Assembly (NCBI GenBank): GCA_023388535.1
Contig: JAEWFZ010000025.1
Coordinates: 1 to 42,131 of the forward strand
DNA: 42,131 nt
Source of the DNA: Bacillota bacterium
Lineage (GTDB): Bacteria > Bacillota_I > Bacilli_A > Erysipelotrichales > Erysipelotrichaceae
Direction of reading: 5' to 3'
Part shown: one piece after another, positions 25,637 through 34,208 of the stretch
How the letters are laid out: the number at the start of each line of letters is the position of its first letter
Position numbering within the stretch: position 1 is the first letter of the stretch
Notes under the pieces: model-generated
Database searches by the model: none
The model's input: only the letters and a program-made list of their open reading frames with translations
What the model was told of the DNA's origin: nothing
Translations under genes and position numbers: made by a program

Positions 25637-28600
25637 ATGAAGAAGCTACTGAAGTTGCTTTTGGTGTTACTACTGACGCTTGGCTTAGTAGGTTTTAAAT
25701 CTAGCGATGAGCTGGAATTAAAGTCAGAAGCTCTAAGCAAAGAAGTAGTCGATCAACTGAAGCAAAACAAAAAATTACCGAAAGTTGACGATGAAGGTAG
25801 ACCGCTCTTTTTATCCAAAGAGCAAGTTTTACAATCAGCGGATGCTACGGAATTATTGAGAGTAGTCATTGAACTTGAGGGGGAACCCGTGGTGGTTACT
25901 GCTACCAAACTTAATAAGTCGGTAGAAGAATTAAATCCAGCTCAAGTTAAAGCACAACAGAAAGTATTAAAAGAACAACAAAAACAAGTGAAAAAAGCCT
26001 TGCAAAAAGCAGGCATCAAATTATCGAATTATGGTCAAGCCAAAAAAGCAGTCGCGGCCGATCAATCGTTTACGGTATCTTTTAATGGTTTCTCGACTTA
26101 CGTCAGTGCCAAAGATATTGCTAAATTAGAAAAAGTATCGGGCGTAAAAGCGGTTTATATCGCTAATGAATATCTAAGACCAGCGGTTTCGAAACAGCAA
26201 TACACTTCGGTAAATCAAGTAATGGCACCCTTGGCTTGGGGCTTATATGGGTATGACGGAACTGGTCAAGTCGTTGCGGTGGTAGATTCTGGAATCGATC
26301 CAGGCCATCCCGATTTCGCCTTATCCGATGTTTCCAAAGCGACCTTAACCAAGGCTAAAGTAGAACAACTCGGTTTACCGGGTAAGTTCTATACGGACAA
26401 AGTTCCTTATGCTTATAATTACTATGATTTAAGTCAACAAGTATTAGATATTGGAAGTGGTGGTCAGCACGGTCAGCACGTCGCCGGTTCGGTGGCAGCT
26501 AATGGAAAAGTCAAAGGGGTTGCGCCGGAAGCTCAATTATTGGGTATGAAAGTGTTCTCCGATGATGTATTATATGCCACGACCTTTAGTGATATTTATT
26601 TAAAAGCTATCGATGACGCGGTGGCTTTAGGCGCCGATGCGCTTAACCTATCGTTGGGATCTCCAGCTGGCTTTTATGTTGTTGGTTCCGCCGAAGATGT
26701 CGCTATTAATCATGCCCTAGAGAATGGAATTTTATCTACCATCTCGGCTGGGAATGAACATAATGCCATGAATGGGGTAGCTAATTTTGCTAATTTCTAT
26801 GCCCAACGCTATGGCTTCGCAAACCATAAGAATCCTGATTTAGGCGTAACCGGGTCGCCGTCGGTGAATGCTGGTTCCTTATCAGTAGCCTCGGTGGATA
26901 ATACCAATTTGGTAGCCCATCGCCTTGATTATCAAATCAACGGTGAAAGTAAGATCGCTCAAATGACCCCAGCTCAAGGAGCACCGGATGGTTCCAAAGT
27001 GCTTCCTGGTTTACAACCGGTTGTTAAGGTTGGCATCGGTAGAGCGGAAGATTTTGCTGAAGTGGGTGACGCCGTCAAAGGTAAAGTCGCCTTAGTCATG
27101 CGGGGGAATCTTTTCACCGATTCGATCGTTAACGCTATGAATGCCGGAGCTTCGGCGCTGATTGTTTATAATCATGCGGCCGGTGGCGAAGGTCATATCA
27201 ATATGGCTGGTGGCGATTTGGCTAAGATTCCGTTTGTCTTTATAGGCCATGCAGCAGGTAATACTATGTCGGAAGCTTTAGCAAACGGACAAGAAGTTAA
27301 AGTTGCCTTTAGTTCCGAAATGCTAGCGGTAGAAAATCCGACAGCCAATGAAATTAGTGATTTCTCATCTTGGGGCAGCACCCCTGGTTTACAAATGAAA
27401 CCAGAAATTACAGCTCCTGGTGGCTTAATTTATTCAACCCAAAATGGTAGTGGTTATACAACCATGTCCGGAACCTCTATGGCCGCTCCACATGCAGCCG
27501 GAGGCGCTGCTGTCGTCGCTCAACGTCTTAAAGAAGATGTCGCGTTTGCTCATTTGACGCCAAGTCAACGGGCTTCTTTGGTCAAGGTACTTTTAATGAA
27601 TACAGCCACTCCACTGGTTGATCCTGGCTTTGGTGGCCATTATGTTCCATATTCGGTTCGGGCCCAAGGGGCTGGTTTAATGAATGTAGCCAAAGCGGTG
27701 GATACCTCGGTTTATGTGGTTGAAGCTAACAGCAAACAACCAAAGGTCGAACTGGGAAGTATTGATAGAACGAATTTCTCGGTACGTTTAACGTTAACCA
27801 ATGTATCCGACGTCGCACAAAGCTTTGCGGTTGATTCATTATTGCTACGAGATTACTATCAAAACGTCGCTGGCATTAACTATAATGTTGAAGCGGTATT
27901 GCCTATGGCGCATAATCTGGATGCTCCGAAATCAGTGGTCGTTCCAGCTCGTGGATCTACAACTATTTCTTTATCTTTTGACTTTAGTCAGGCTGTTGGT
28001 AACGACCCAGCACGTAGTTTAGTACGCAATCAGTTTGTCGATGGCTATATCTATTTAGAATCTGCCGATCCAAATCAAGTTGATTTGGTGGTACCGGTTT
28101 TAGGTTTCTATGGTGATTGGGACGAACCTAAGGTACTTGACGAATTACGTTGGAATTTGTTGGATGCTGATCCAAGCAACGATCCTACCTTCGTCTTAAC
28201 GACGCCGGTATATCGCACAGAGGAAGGCGATCTCTACTTTGTTAATCCAGAACCAACCATTTGGATGTCACCTAAATCAGGTGATGTTGGCGATACGATT
28301 GGTTTCTTAGGTACCGTATTACGGAACGCTGAAGAGATTAATTTCAGAGTACGGGATGTCAATGGTAAAGTGGTAAGAGAACTTGGTGAATCAACCATGC
28401 AACGGAAGATTTATCGAATGGCTCAAGGCGCTGCACCATACCGCTATTTCTCACCGAGCACATGGGATGGTACCTTAAATGGTCAGGTTCCAGCCTCAGG
28501 TTCTCAGTATCTCTACGAAGTTGAAGTTTTAAGAACCAAGTTCTCACCAGCTCAAACTATGCAGTTTGCGGTGACGATTGATACTTTAGGTCCTGAGATT

Positions 28601-29551
28601 AGTCAAGTTTACTATGACCCAGGAAATAAAGTATTAAGCTTCGCACTCGCCGATGCTGGTATTGGGGAAGAGAAGGCTCTAGTTGCTTTACGTAAACAAC
28701 CAAGTCAAAATGTAGCCGCTGTCTTAGGTGAAGATGGACTCTGGCACGCGGATGTTTCAACTTTGGTTGCTCAGGAATCAAATGCTCAACTTTTAATCGT
28801 CGCTTTTGATGAATTGGGCAATGCTTCAAGCGTAAGAGTTAAGGTAAAAAGCGATAAAGCTAAACCAGAACCAAGCGAACCGGAAACACCGGTTGTCGTA
28901 GAACCAGAACCAGAAACAGCGGTTGAACCTAGCGAGCGTCCTAACGATCCGTTTGGCGAAGTTCAGATTGTACTTACAGCACCAGATTTGTTAGCCGCTT
29001 ATGATACAAGTCACGTCAAGTTCAGCGGTTGGGTCTATGGTGTTCCTGAAGTTTCTAGTTTGAAATTTGGAGACCATGAATTAACCTTAACCAAGGTCGA
29101 AAAAGCTAGTGTTACCGATACAAGTGGCAATGAGTTGTACTATGGATTAGCGTACCGCTTTGACCAAGAAATTGAACTTGGGGATGGCTACTATGAAGTT
29201 CCATTAGTCGTCACTCTAACCGATGATAGTACTTTCCAAATTGTTCGTCGTTTCTGGGTTGATACGACGGCACCAACGCTATCCGCTAAAGCTGAGAAAG
29301 TAAGCAAAGGCGCCACCAATACTACCGTGGAGCTCGAATTTGCGGATAACTTAGCTATTGTAGAACTCTATCGAGACGATAATTATCTGACCGTGGTAGA
29401 TATGACCAATCAAGCTTTCGGTTATACCAATGTTACGGGCAGCTATAGCGATACGGTAGAACTGCAAAGTAAGCCGTCTAAGGTTGTCTACAAAGCGGTA
29501 GATATCGCCGGAAATGTACACAAGGTAACCGTGAATTTACCAAAACGATAA
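25637..29551 (+). CDS. Secreted subtilisin-like serine protease (S8, lactocepin/C5a-peptidase type)
   Basis: A 1304-residue exported protease. A signal peptide (residues 1 to about 20) precedes a propeptide with an inhibitor-like fold (about 60-190). The S8 domain carries D217 (VVDSGIDPGHPD), H278 (GQHGQHVAG) and S614 (SGTSMAAPH), with the oxyanion Asn in SAGNEHN. A PA domain (about 470-550, GASALIVYNHAAGGEGH) is inserted between His and Ser. An Fn3-like module follows (about 690-820), then further beta domains, a Pro/Glu linker (about 1075-1105) and C-terminal Ig-like domains. This is the layout of lactocepins and streptococcal C5a peptidase. The end (VTVNLPKR) has no LPXTG motif or membrane anchor, so it is probably released or held non-covalently. 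The substrate cannot be told. Confidence 0.94.
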   Translation: MKKLLKLLLVLLLTLGLVGFKSSDELELKSEALSKEVVDQLKQNKKLPKVDDEGRPLFLSKEQVLQSADATELLRVVIELEGEPVVVTATKLNKSVEELNPAQVKAQQKVLKEQQKQVKKALQKAGIKLSNYGQAKKAVAADQSFTVSFNGFSTYVSAKDIAKLEKVSGVKAVYIANEYLRPAVSKQQYTSVNQVMAPLAWGLYGYDGTGQVVAVVDSGIDPGHPDFALSDVSKATLTKAKVEQLGLPGKFYTDKVPYAYNYYDLSQQVLDIGSGGQHGQHVAGSVAANGKVKGVAPEAQLLGMKVFSDDVLYATTFSDIYLKAIDDAVALGADALNLSLGSPAGFYVVGSAEDVAINHALENGILSTISAGNEHNAMNGVANFANFYAQRYGFANHKNPDLGVTGSPSVNAGSLSVASVDNTNLVAHRLDYQINGESKIAQMTPAQGAPDGSKVLPGLQPVVKVGIGRAEDFAEVGDAVKGKVALVMRGNLFTDSIVNAMNAGASALIVYNHAAGGEGHINMAGGDLAKIPFVFIGHAAGNTMSEALANGQEVKVAFSSEMLAVENPTANEISDFSSWGSTPGLQMKPEITAPGGLIYSTQNGSGYTTMSGTSMAAPHAAGGAAVVAQRLKEDVAFAHLTPSQRASLVKVLLMNTATPLVDPGFGGHYVPYSVRAQGAGLMNVAKAVDTSVYVVEANSKQPKVELGSIDRTNFSVRLTLTNVSDVAQSFAVDSLLLRDYYQNVAGINYNVEAVLPMAHNLDAPKSVVVPARGSTTISLSFDFSQAVGNDPARSLVRNQFVDGYIYLESADPNQVDLVVPVLGFYGDWDEPKVLDELRWNLLDADPSNDPTFVLTTPVYRTEEGDLYFVNPEPTIWMSPKSGDVGDTIGFLGTVLRNAEEINFRVRDVNGKVVRELGESTMQRKIYRMAQGAAPYRYFSPSTWDGTLNGQVPASGSQYLYEVEVLRTKFSPAQTMQFAVTIDTLGPEISQVYYDPGNKVLSFALADAGIGEEKALVALRKQPSQNVAAVLGEDGLWHADVSTLVAQESNAQLLIVAFDELGNASSVRVKVKSDKAKPEPSEPETPVVVEPEPETAVEPSERPNDPFGEVQIVLTAPDLLAAYDTSHVKFSGWVYGVPEVSSLKFGDHELTLTKVEKASVTDTSGNELYYGLAYRFDQEIELGDGYYEVPLVVTLTDDSTFQIVRRFWVDTTAPTLSAKAEKVSKGATNTTVELEFADNLAIVELYRDDNYLTVVDMTNQAFGYTNVTGSYSDTVELQSKPSKVVYKAVDIAGNVHKVTVNLPKR

Positions 29552-29558
29552 AAAAAAT

Positions 29559-29586
29559 AAGACTGAAGGAAAACTTCAGTCTTTTT
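29559..29586 (+). terminator. Terminator of the subtilase gene
   Basis: AAGACTGAAG / CTTCAGTCTT, a perfect ten-base stem (29559-29568 with 29574-29583) with a GAAAA loop, A-run before and T-run after. Confidence 0.93.
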
Positions 29587-29604
29587 CAATTTCCCGTCTA
29601 ATAG

Positions 29605-29613
29605 TGATAAAAT
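29605..29613 (+). promoter_or_regulatory. Extended -10 promoter of the cysS-nusG operon
   Basis: TGA TAAAAT immediately downstream of the subtilase terminator, with no recognisable -35. The short leader leads to GAGAGGT before the cysS ATG. No T-box leader fits in this space, so cysS is not tRNA-Cys controlled here. Confidence 0.6.
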
Positions 29614-29633
29614 AGTAAGGATGAGAGGTAGCT

Positions 29634-30968
29634 ATGAAACTATTTAACACTAAAACAAATGCTATTGAGACTTTTGTTCCAATTCATGAAAAGCAAGTTA
29701 GTTTATATGTCTGTGGGCCAACGGTTCACGATAAAGCTCATATTGGGAATGCACGTCCTTTGGTTGTCTTTGATACCTTAAAGAAGACCCTGGAGGCTTT
29801 AGGATATAGCGTCGATTATGTTTCCAACTATACCGATGTTGATGATCGCATTATTGAAAAAGCTCAAGCGGAGAATATAGATGAAACGGAATATACAGAA
29901 CATTATATCGATTTATATGAAACGCTCAGACAAAATCTGGGCGCCCATCAACCCAACGCGACACCTCGTGTGACTGAAACGATGGAAGACATCATTCAAT
30001 TCATCGAAGCATTAATTGAAGCGGGTGCGGCCTATGAAGCCGAGGGGGATGTCTATTTTTCGGTGGATTATATTGATAATTATGGTTCGCTGTCACATCA
30101 AAATCTTGAGGAGTTACAAGTTGGTTCCAGAGTAAAAGAAAATGTTAAGAAACAAAATCCTTTAGATTTTACGTTATGGAAGAAAACCGAAACGGGTATC
30201 GCTTGGCCAACCCGTTGGTCTACAGGGCGTCCCGGTTGGCATACCGAATGTGTGGTCATGATTAACCAGCATTTCAAACAACCGACAATTGATATTCACG
30301 GTGGTGGTCAGGACTTGAAGTTTCCCCATCATGAAAATGAAAATGCTCAGCAAGAAGCGCTCCATCAACATGGTCTGGCTAATTACTGGATTCATAATGC
30401 TATGGTAAATATCGATGGCGGTGAGATGCATAAGTCGCTAGGTAATGCGGTCGACGCTCAGGAGTTAATTGATCAATTAGGAAGTAACGTTGTCCGTTGG
30501 TTATTAATTAGTACCCACTATCGACAAGTTTTAAACCTAACCGATCAAACTATTACCCAAGCCAAAGCTGAAATAGAGCGGATTGAACAGGCTCTCAAGA
30601 GCGCTCAAGTAACCTTGTTACGTCAGCAATTTCATTCGGAAGAAGATTTGGAGCTAGCATTTTATCCAGAATTTTTGTCAGCTATGAAAGATGATTTAAA
30701 TACGCCCAATGCGATTAAGATTATCTTTGATGCGATTAAAGCGTTAAACGCGAGTTTAAGAACCCGAGAAGTCAATTATCATAAAGTAAACTCTATCATG
30801 AATGAAGTTTACAGGATGTTAAATATTTTAGGAATTTCTTTTAAAAAGATTGTACTTAGTGCATTTGATATAGAATTGTTCGATAATTGGGATAAGGCAA
30901 AACAAAATAGAGATTTTGAGCGAGCAGATCAAATTAGAGCTCAACTGCAAGCTCGAGGTCTTCTATGA
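29634..30968 (+). CDS. cysS: Cysteinyl-tRNA synthetase
   Basis: A class I synthetase that charges tRNA-Cys, 444 residues. The HIGH-type motif is HIGN (CGPTVHDKAHIGNARP), a form common in Firmicutes CysRS. Zinc ligands fit the Cys of CGPT, Cys in WHTECVVM, and the His/Glu of FPHHENE. The KMSKS loop reads EMHKS (GGEMHKSLGN): the second Lys and Ser are kept but the first Lys is Glu and the first Ser is His. The C-terminal segment DWDKAKQNRDFERADQIR.. style ending is typical. The gene opens the conserved cysS-mrnC-rlmB-sigH-rpmG-secE-nusG string and overlaps mrnC by four bases. Confidence 0.96.
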   Translation: MKLFNTKTNAIETFVPIHEKQVSLYVCGPTVHDKAHIGNARPLVVFDTLKKTLEALGYSVDYVSNYTDVDDRIIEKAQAENIDETEYTEHYIDLYETLRQNLGAHQPNATPRVTETMEDIIQFIEALIEAGAAYEAEGDVYFSVDYIDNYGSLSHQNLEELQVGSRVKENVKKQNPLDFTLWKKTETGIAWPTRWSTGRPGWHTECVVMINQHFKQPTIDIHGGGQDLKFPHHENENAQQEALHQHGLANYWIHNAMVNIDGGEMHKSLGNAVDAQELIDQLGSNVVRWLLISTHYRQVLNLTDQTITQAKAEIERIEQALKSAQVTLLRQQFHSEEDLELAFYPEFLSAMKDDLNTPNAIKIIFDAIKALNASLRTREVNYHKVNSIMNEVYRMLNILGISFKKIVLSAFDIELFDNWDKAKQNRDFERADQIRAQLQARGLL

Positions 30969-31369
30969 TTTCTTCTTTATCTATCAGCAGTCTGGCTTAT
31001 GTTGGGGATGGCCTGCTTTCGATTAGAGTCAGGTTATACCTCATTGAACAAGGTCTGCAACAACCAACCAAATTATTAAAAGCTTCGAATCGTTTTGTAT
31101 CTGCGCAGAGTCAAGCTCTATTCATGAAGTATCTTCTTGAGCATGAAGTTTTAACGACGGAAGAGATTCGTTGGTATAAGAAAGGAAGAAATTATAAAAG
31201 CCGTTCTATCGCAAAGAACGCCTCGGTGATTACCTATCGGATTGCGACGGGTTTTGAGGTTCTATGGGGATATTGGTATTACTCTGACTTACATCAGCGC
31301 ATCGACGAAATTTTTGAATTGTATTGTAGAGAGGTAATTAAACAATATGGCCCAGTACATTTATGGTAA
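30965..31369 (+). CDS. mrnC: Mini-ribonuclease III
   Basis: A 134-residue RNase III catalytic domain without the double-stranded-RNA-binding domain. In Bacillus, Mini-III matures 23S rRNA ends together with L3. The acidic catalytic region LAYVGDGLLSIRVR aligns with the family's AYxGDAxYE.. box; here Gly-Leu-Leu replaces Ala-Val-Tyr and the next acidic residue is Ser, so one catalytic side chain may be altered. The RNase III helix ..WYKKGRNYKSRSIAKNAS matches the family's RGRNAKS..KNA segment. It overlaps cysS by four bases and rlmB by 23. Confidence 0.92.
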   Translation: MISSLSISSLAYVGDGLLSIRVRLYLIEQGLQQPTKLLKASNRFVSAQSQALFMKYLLEHEVLTTEEIRWYKKGRNYKSRSIAKNASVITYRIATGFEVLWGYWYYSDLHQRIDEIFELYCREVIKQYGPVHLW

Positions 31370-32060
31370 GAATCTAATCCTGCAACGATTAAAGTCACAA
31401 GCACCGATACATAAACTTTTCTTGACGCAAAAAAACTTTGATGCCTATCAATCGCTAATTAAAAAGTCAAAAACAGCTTATGAAATCGTTTCAATGCAAA
31501 AATTAGATAAGCTGGTTAAAGGAGTTCATCAAGGAATCGTAGCCTCAATAGAAGCCTATAAAACGTATTCTTTAGAAGAACTTTTGGAAACTATTGATTT
31601 AAGTCGTCAAGATAATATTATTGTTCTTTGTGATCAACTAGAGGACCCGCATAATCTCGGAGCTATTTTGCGTACAGCAGATGCTGTTGGTGCAGCAGGG
31701 GTTATCATTGGTAAACATCGTTCCATTGGCCTTACCCAAACGGTGGCGAAGGTTTCTACTGGAGCGATTGAAACGGTGCCCGTCAGTGAGGTTACTAATC
31801 TTGCTAATAGTTGTGCTTTTCTAAAACAACAGGGTTTTTGGATAATTGGTGCTGATAATGATGAAACCGTCGATTATCGTCAGATGCCTAAAGATCGCAA
31901 CCTGGTTCTTGTGGTTGGATCGGAAGGTAAGGGGATTTCTCCATTGGTAAAAAAGCAATGCGATTATCTTGTCAAGATTCCAATGTATGGAACGGTAACT
32001 TCACTCAATGTTTCGGTAGCTACGGGTATTTTATTGTATGAATTAATTAGAGATAAATAA
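31347..32060 (+). CDS. rlmB: 23S rRNA (guanosine-2'-O)-methyltransferase RlmB, SpoU/TrmH family
   Basis: A SPOUT methyltransferase using SAM, expected to modify a guanosine of 23S rRNA. An N-terminal substrate-binding domain (about 1-75) precedes the knotted catalytic domain, in which the three SPOUT motifs are clear: DQLEDPHNLGAILRTADAVG, NLVLVVGSEGKGISPLV and IPMYGTVTSLNVSVATGILL. The length is 237 residues, as usual. GAGGTAATT ahead of the ATG at 31347 supports this start inside mrnC. Exact target position is inferred from the family and from its place beside mrnC. Confidence 0.94.
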   Translation: MAQYIYGKNLILQRLKSQAPIHKLFLTQKNFDAYQSLIKKSKTAYEIVSMQKLDKLVKGVHQGIVASIEAYKTYSLEELLETIDLSRQDNIIVLCDQLEDPHNLGAILRTADAVGAAGVIIGKHRSIGLTQTVAKVSTGAIETVPVSEVTNLANSCAFLKQQGFWIIGADNDETVDYRQMPKDRNLVLVVGSEGKGISPLVKKQCDYLVKIPMYGTVTSLNVSVATGILLYELIRDK

Positions 32061-32081
32061 TAAAGTATTTAGGAGTTCATC

Positions 32082-32690
32082 ATGAACGATTATGAAATGT
32101 TGTATATGATCAACCAAAAAGATCATGATGCGGTTAATATTATGCTTGCCCATTATGAGCGCTTTCTTTGGTCGGTCGTACATCATGCTTGTTTTGATCC
32201 TGAGAAACTTCGATTAGAAAAGGAGGATTTATTTCAGGAAGCAACGATTGGTTTTCTAAAGGCGATTGAACGCTTTGATGTTGAGGTGGGGGTTAAGTTT
32301 TCGGTGTACTTATATCACTGTTGCTTGCATCAGGTGCGTTTGTTTATTCGTCGTAATCGAGGAATGGCGTACCAGTTGCTTAGTAATGCGATTTCTTTAA
32401 ATCATCCGGCGCCTTCCATCGTCACGGAAAGTAGAGGTAATTTAGAAGAAGTGGTACATGACAATAATCCGGGAATGGATCCCGTTAAAATGGCTCACTA
32501 TATTGAGACCAAAGGGTTAATGGATGACATATTGGAAGATTTGAGCCCCTTGGAGAAAAAAATATTCTTTTTACGAAATCAAGGTTACACCTATAACGAT
32601 ATAGCGAAAGCTTGTTCAACAACCTCAAAGAAAGTTGACAATATTTTACAGAAGATTCGCCGATTAGCTAAGCAAAAGATTGACTTATAA
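32082..32690 (+). CDS. sigH: RNA polymerase sigma factor, SigH-like
   Basis: A 202-residue sigma-70-family factor. Region 2 is evident (EDLFQEATIGFLKAIERFD, the core-binding and -10-melting part, followed by FSVYLYHCCLHQVRLFIRR), and region 4 gives the -35-binding helix-turn-helix (LSPLEKKIFFLRNQGYTYND and on). Its place between rlmB and rpmG-secE-nusG is that of Bacillus sigH, which controls the start of sporulation and competence. No sporulation genes occur here, so it may serve a competence- or stress-type role. The sequence is divergent, so orthology rests chiefly on gene order. AGGAG is correctly spaced before the ATG. Confidence 0.88.
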   Translation: MNDYEMLYMINQKDHDAVNIMLAHYERFLWSVVHHACFDPEKLRLEKEDLFQEATIGFLKAIERFDVEVGVKFSVYLYHCCLHQVRLFIRRNRGMAYQLLSNAISLNHPAPSIVTESRGNLEEVVHDNNPGMDPVKMAHYIETKGLMDDILEDLSPLEKKIFFLRNQGYTYNDIAKACSTTSKKVDNILQKIRRLAKQKIDL

Positions 32691-32705
32691 GCACTATCTA
32701 TGATA

Positions 32706-32728
32706 TTCTAACGTGGCACATGTTAGAA
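32706..32728 (+). promoter_or_regulatory. Stable hairpin before rpmG, overlapping its ribosome site
   Basis: TTCTAACGTG / CATGTTAGAA (32706-32715 with 32719-32728), ten pairs including one wobble and a three-base GCA loop. No T-run follows, so it is not a terminator. The 3' arm ends in GAA, the first bases of the GAAGGTGG ribosome site of rpmG, which it could mask, or it may be a processing site. Confidence 0.6.
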
Positions 32729-32741
32729 GGTGGTGTTTTAA

Positions 32742-32903
32742 GTGTCTCAAACAAAGAATCGTAAAGTTATCTTAACTTGTACCGAATGTCTGAGCCGTAA
32801 TTACACAACCTCCATGAATAAGACGATGCGCACGCAACGTCTAGAATTAAGAAAATTTTGTAAGCGATGTAATAAACACACCATCCATCGCGAGACAAAA
32901 TAG
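32742..32903 (+). CDS. rpmG: 50S ribosomal protein L33, zinc-ribbon form
   Basis: A 53-residue large-subunit protein near the E site. Two Cys pairs are present, CTEC and CKRC, so it is the zinc-binding (C+) form, as opposed to the Cys-less form that zinc-starved cells use. The C-terminus CNKHTIHRETK is standard. The start is GTG at 32742, with GAAGGTGG about seven to eight bases upstream. The gene is short but its identity is plain. It sits in the usual slot before secE, 11 bases away. Confidence 0.95.
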   Translation: MSQTKNRKVILTCTECLSRNYTTSMNKTMRTQRLELRKFCKRCNKHTIHRETK

Positions 32904-32914
32904 GAGGATGACAA

Positions 32915-33106
32915 ATGTTTGATTGGTTTTCAATAAAAGGTATTAGAAAAGAAATAAAAGAAAGAATCCGTTGGTCAAAACCGAAAGAAATGGTTAAGTT
33001 TTTTTCTCAAGTCATGGTTTTCGTTGTGGCCTTTGCTTTATTCTTTGTAGTTGCTGACTTCTTAGTCGTTCTATTTCTAAGAACGTTAGGGATCGGAGGT
33101 ATGTAA
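32915..33106 (+). CDS. secE: Preprotein translocase subunit SecE
   Basis: A 63-residue subunit that clamps SecY in the export channel. The amphipathic surface helix (IRKEIKERIRWSKPKEM) leads into a single membrane helix (about residues 35-58), the minimal one-helix form usual in Gram-positives. AGGAGG gives a strong ribosome site, and the stop overlaps the nusG ATG by one base (TAATG). It works with SecA encoded at the other end of the window. Confidence 0.95.
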   Translation: MFDWFSIKGIRKEIKERIRWSKPKEMVKFFSQVMVFVVAFALFFVVADFLVVLFLRTLGIGGM

Positions 33107-33654
33107 TGCCGGAAGAATTAAGCAAACGCTGGTATGTTGTTAATACTTACGCTGGTCATGAAAATCGTGTAAAAGAAAATCTCGAACGCCGTGTCGAGAC
33201 GATGGGTATTGAAGATAACTTATTCCGTATTCTAGTAGCGGAAGAAGAAGAGATTGTCATCAAGAATGGGAAACAACAAAGAAAAATGAAAAATTTGTTT
33301 CCAGGTTACCTCTTTGTCGAAATGATTATGACCGATGATTCCTGGTATGTTGTTCGTAATACGCCAGGGGTTACGGGATTCATTGGTTCTAGTGGTGGTG
33401 GGGCGAAACCGTTCCCAGTATCGCCGGAAGAGATTGAGTCCATTTTGCGCCGCATGGGTATGTCGGAAAGCAAACTGGTAGTTGACTTTGCGGTAAGAGA
33501 TCATGTTCGTATCACCGAAGGTCCATTTAAAGGTATGGATGGATTGGTTGAGTCAATGAATGACGACCAACAAACGGCGATTGTCCTAATTGTGTTGTTT
33601 GGTCGCGAAACGCCAACGGAAGTATCATATAACGATTTAGAATTATTTAATTAA
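33106..33654 (+). CDS. nusG: Transcription termination/antitermination factor NusG
   Basis: A 182-residue factor that binds RNA polymerase and affects pausing, termination and ribosome coupling. The N-terminal NGN domain starts WYVVNTYAGHENRVKENLE and includes NLFPGYLFVEM; the C-terminal KOW domain is visible as DHVRITEGPFKGMDGLVESM. The gene closes the operon: the terminator 33654-33675 begins at its last base. In most Firmicutes rplK comes next, but here four other genes lie in between. Confidence 0.97.
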   Translation: MPEELSKRWYVVNTYAGHENRVKENLERRVETMGIEDNLFRILVAEEEEIVIKNGKQQRKMKNLFPGYLFVEMIMTDDSWYVVRNTPGVTGFIGSSGGGAKPFPVSPEEIESILRRMGMSESKLVVDFAVRDHVRITEGPFKGMDGLVESMNDDQQTAIVLIVLFGRETPTEVSYNDLELFN

Positions 33655-33675
33655 AGCCGTCTTGCGGCTTTTTTT
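33654..33675 (+). terminator. Terminator of the cysS-nusG operon
   Basis: AAGCCG / CGGCTT stem (33654-33659 with 33665-33670), five-base loop, then Ts to 33675. Confidence 0.9.
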
Positions 33676-33695
33676 GTCAATGAGGAGGGTTTTGA

Positions 33696-34208
33696 ATGAT
33701 ATTAAATTCCATCGATCAACGTTTAATATTAGCTTGTTTTAGTCGAAATTATAATCAACCTTTAAGTTTAAAGCAATTAGAATTGTATACCTATCTAGAT
33801 CTTAATCATCTGCAAGAAGTGGTAAATCAACTCGTTGAAAAAAGGCTTCTAGTTTATATTGACGAAGCCTATTATTTACACAATGATCACTATCTTGAAA
33901 TGATTAAAGAAGAACTGGTTTTATACGATCAGCTGATGCAATTTATTGAAATAATAAAACCGCGCATTGATGAGGTGTGGTTAATTCATCAGCGTCAAGA
34001 TCAAGCCTTTGATTTAAGTAAACCAACCCTAATTGTAGAGACCTTAAGTAGTAATGAATCCTTCATCATCAAAACCTTTGAAGATTCGAACCTAACCGAT
34101 ACCTATCAGTTAGAGATTTCAAATGCTTTAAAAGTCGTGGATCAAGTAAGTGTTATGGACCATGAAGTCTTCATCGAAAACGCGCCGATAACACTCTTTA
34201 TTTCTTAA
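33696..34208 (+). CDS. Hypothetical protein, possible winged-helix N-terminus
   Basis: A 170-residue soluble protein I do not recognise. Residues about 1-60 (IDQRLILACFSRNYNQPLSL.. then LQEVVNQLVEKRLLVYIDEAYYL) have the helix-helix-helix-strand pattern and the phrase LVEKRLLV typical of winged-helix DNA-binding domains; the rest is Asp/Glu-rich without motifs. A good GAGGAGG ribosome site precedes the ATG. There is no promoter of its own, since it starts 20 bases after the nusG terminator, so it may depend on read-through. Its stop overlaps by four bases the stop of the convergent yaaA gene. Confidence 0.6.
   Translation: MILNSIDQRLILACFSRNYNQPLSLKQLELYTYLDLNHLQEVVNQLVEKRLLVYIDEAYYLHNDHYLEMIKEELVLYDQLMQFIEIIKPRIDEVWLIHQRQDQAFDLSKPTLIVETLSSNESFIIKTFEDSNLTDTYQLEISNALKVVDQVSVMDHEVFIENAPITLFIS

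Noticed and set aside
29552..29633. Possible T-box control of cysS
   Set aside because: Only about 20 bases separate the predicted start from the ATG, far too few for a T-box leader.
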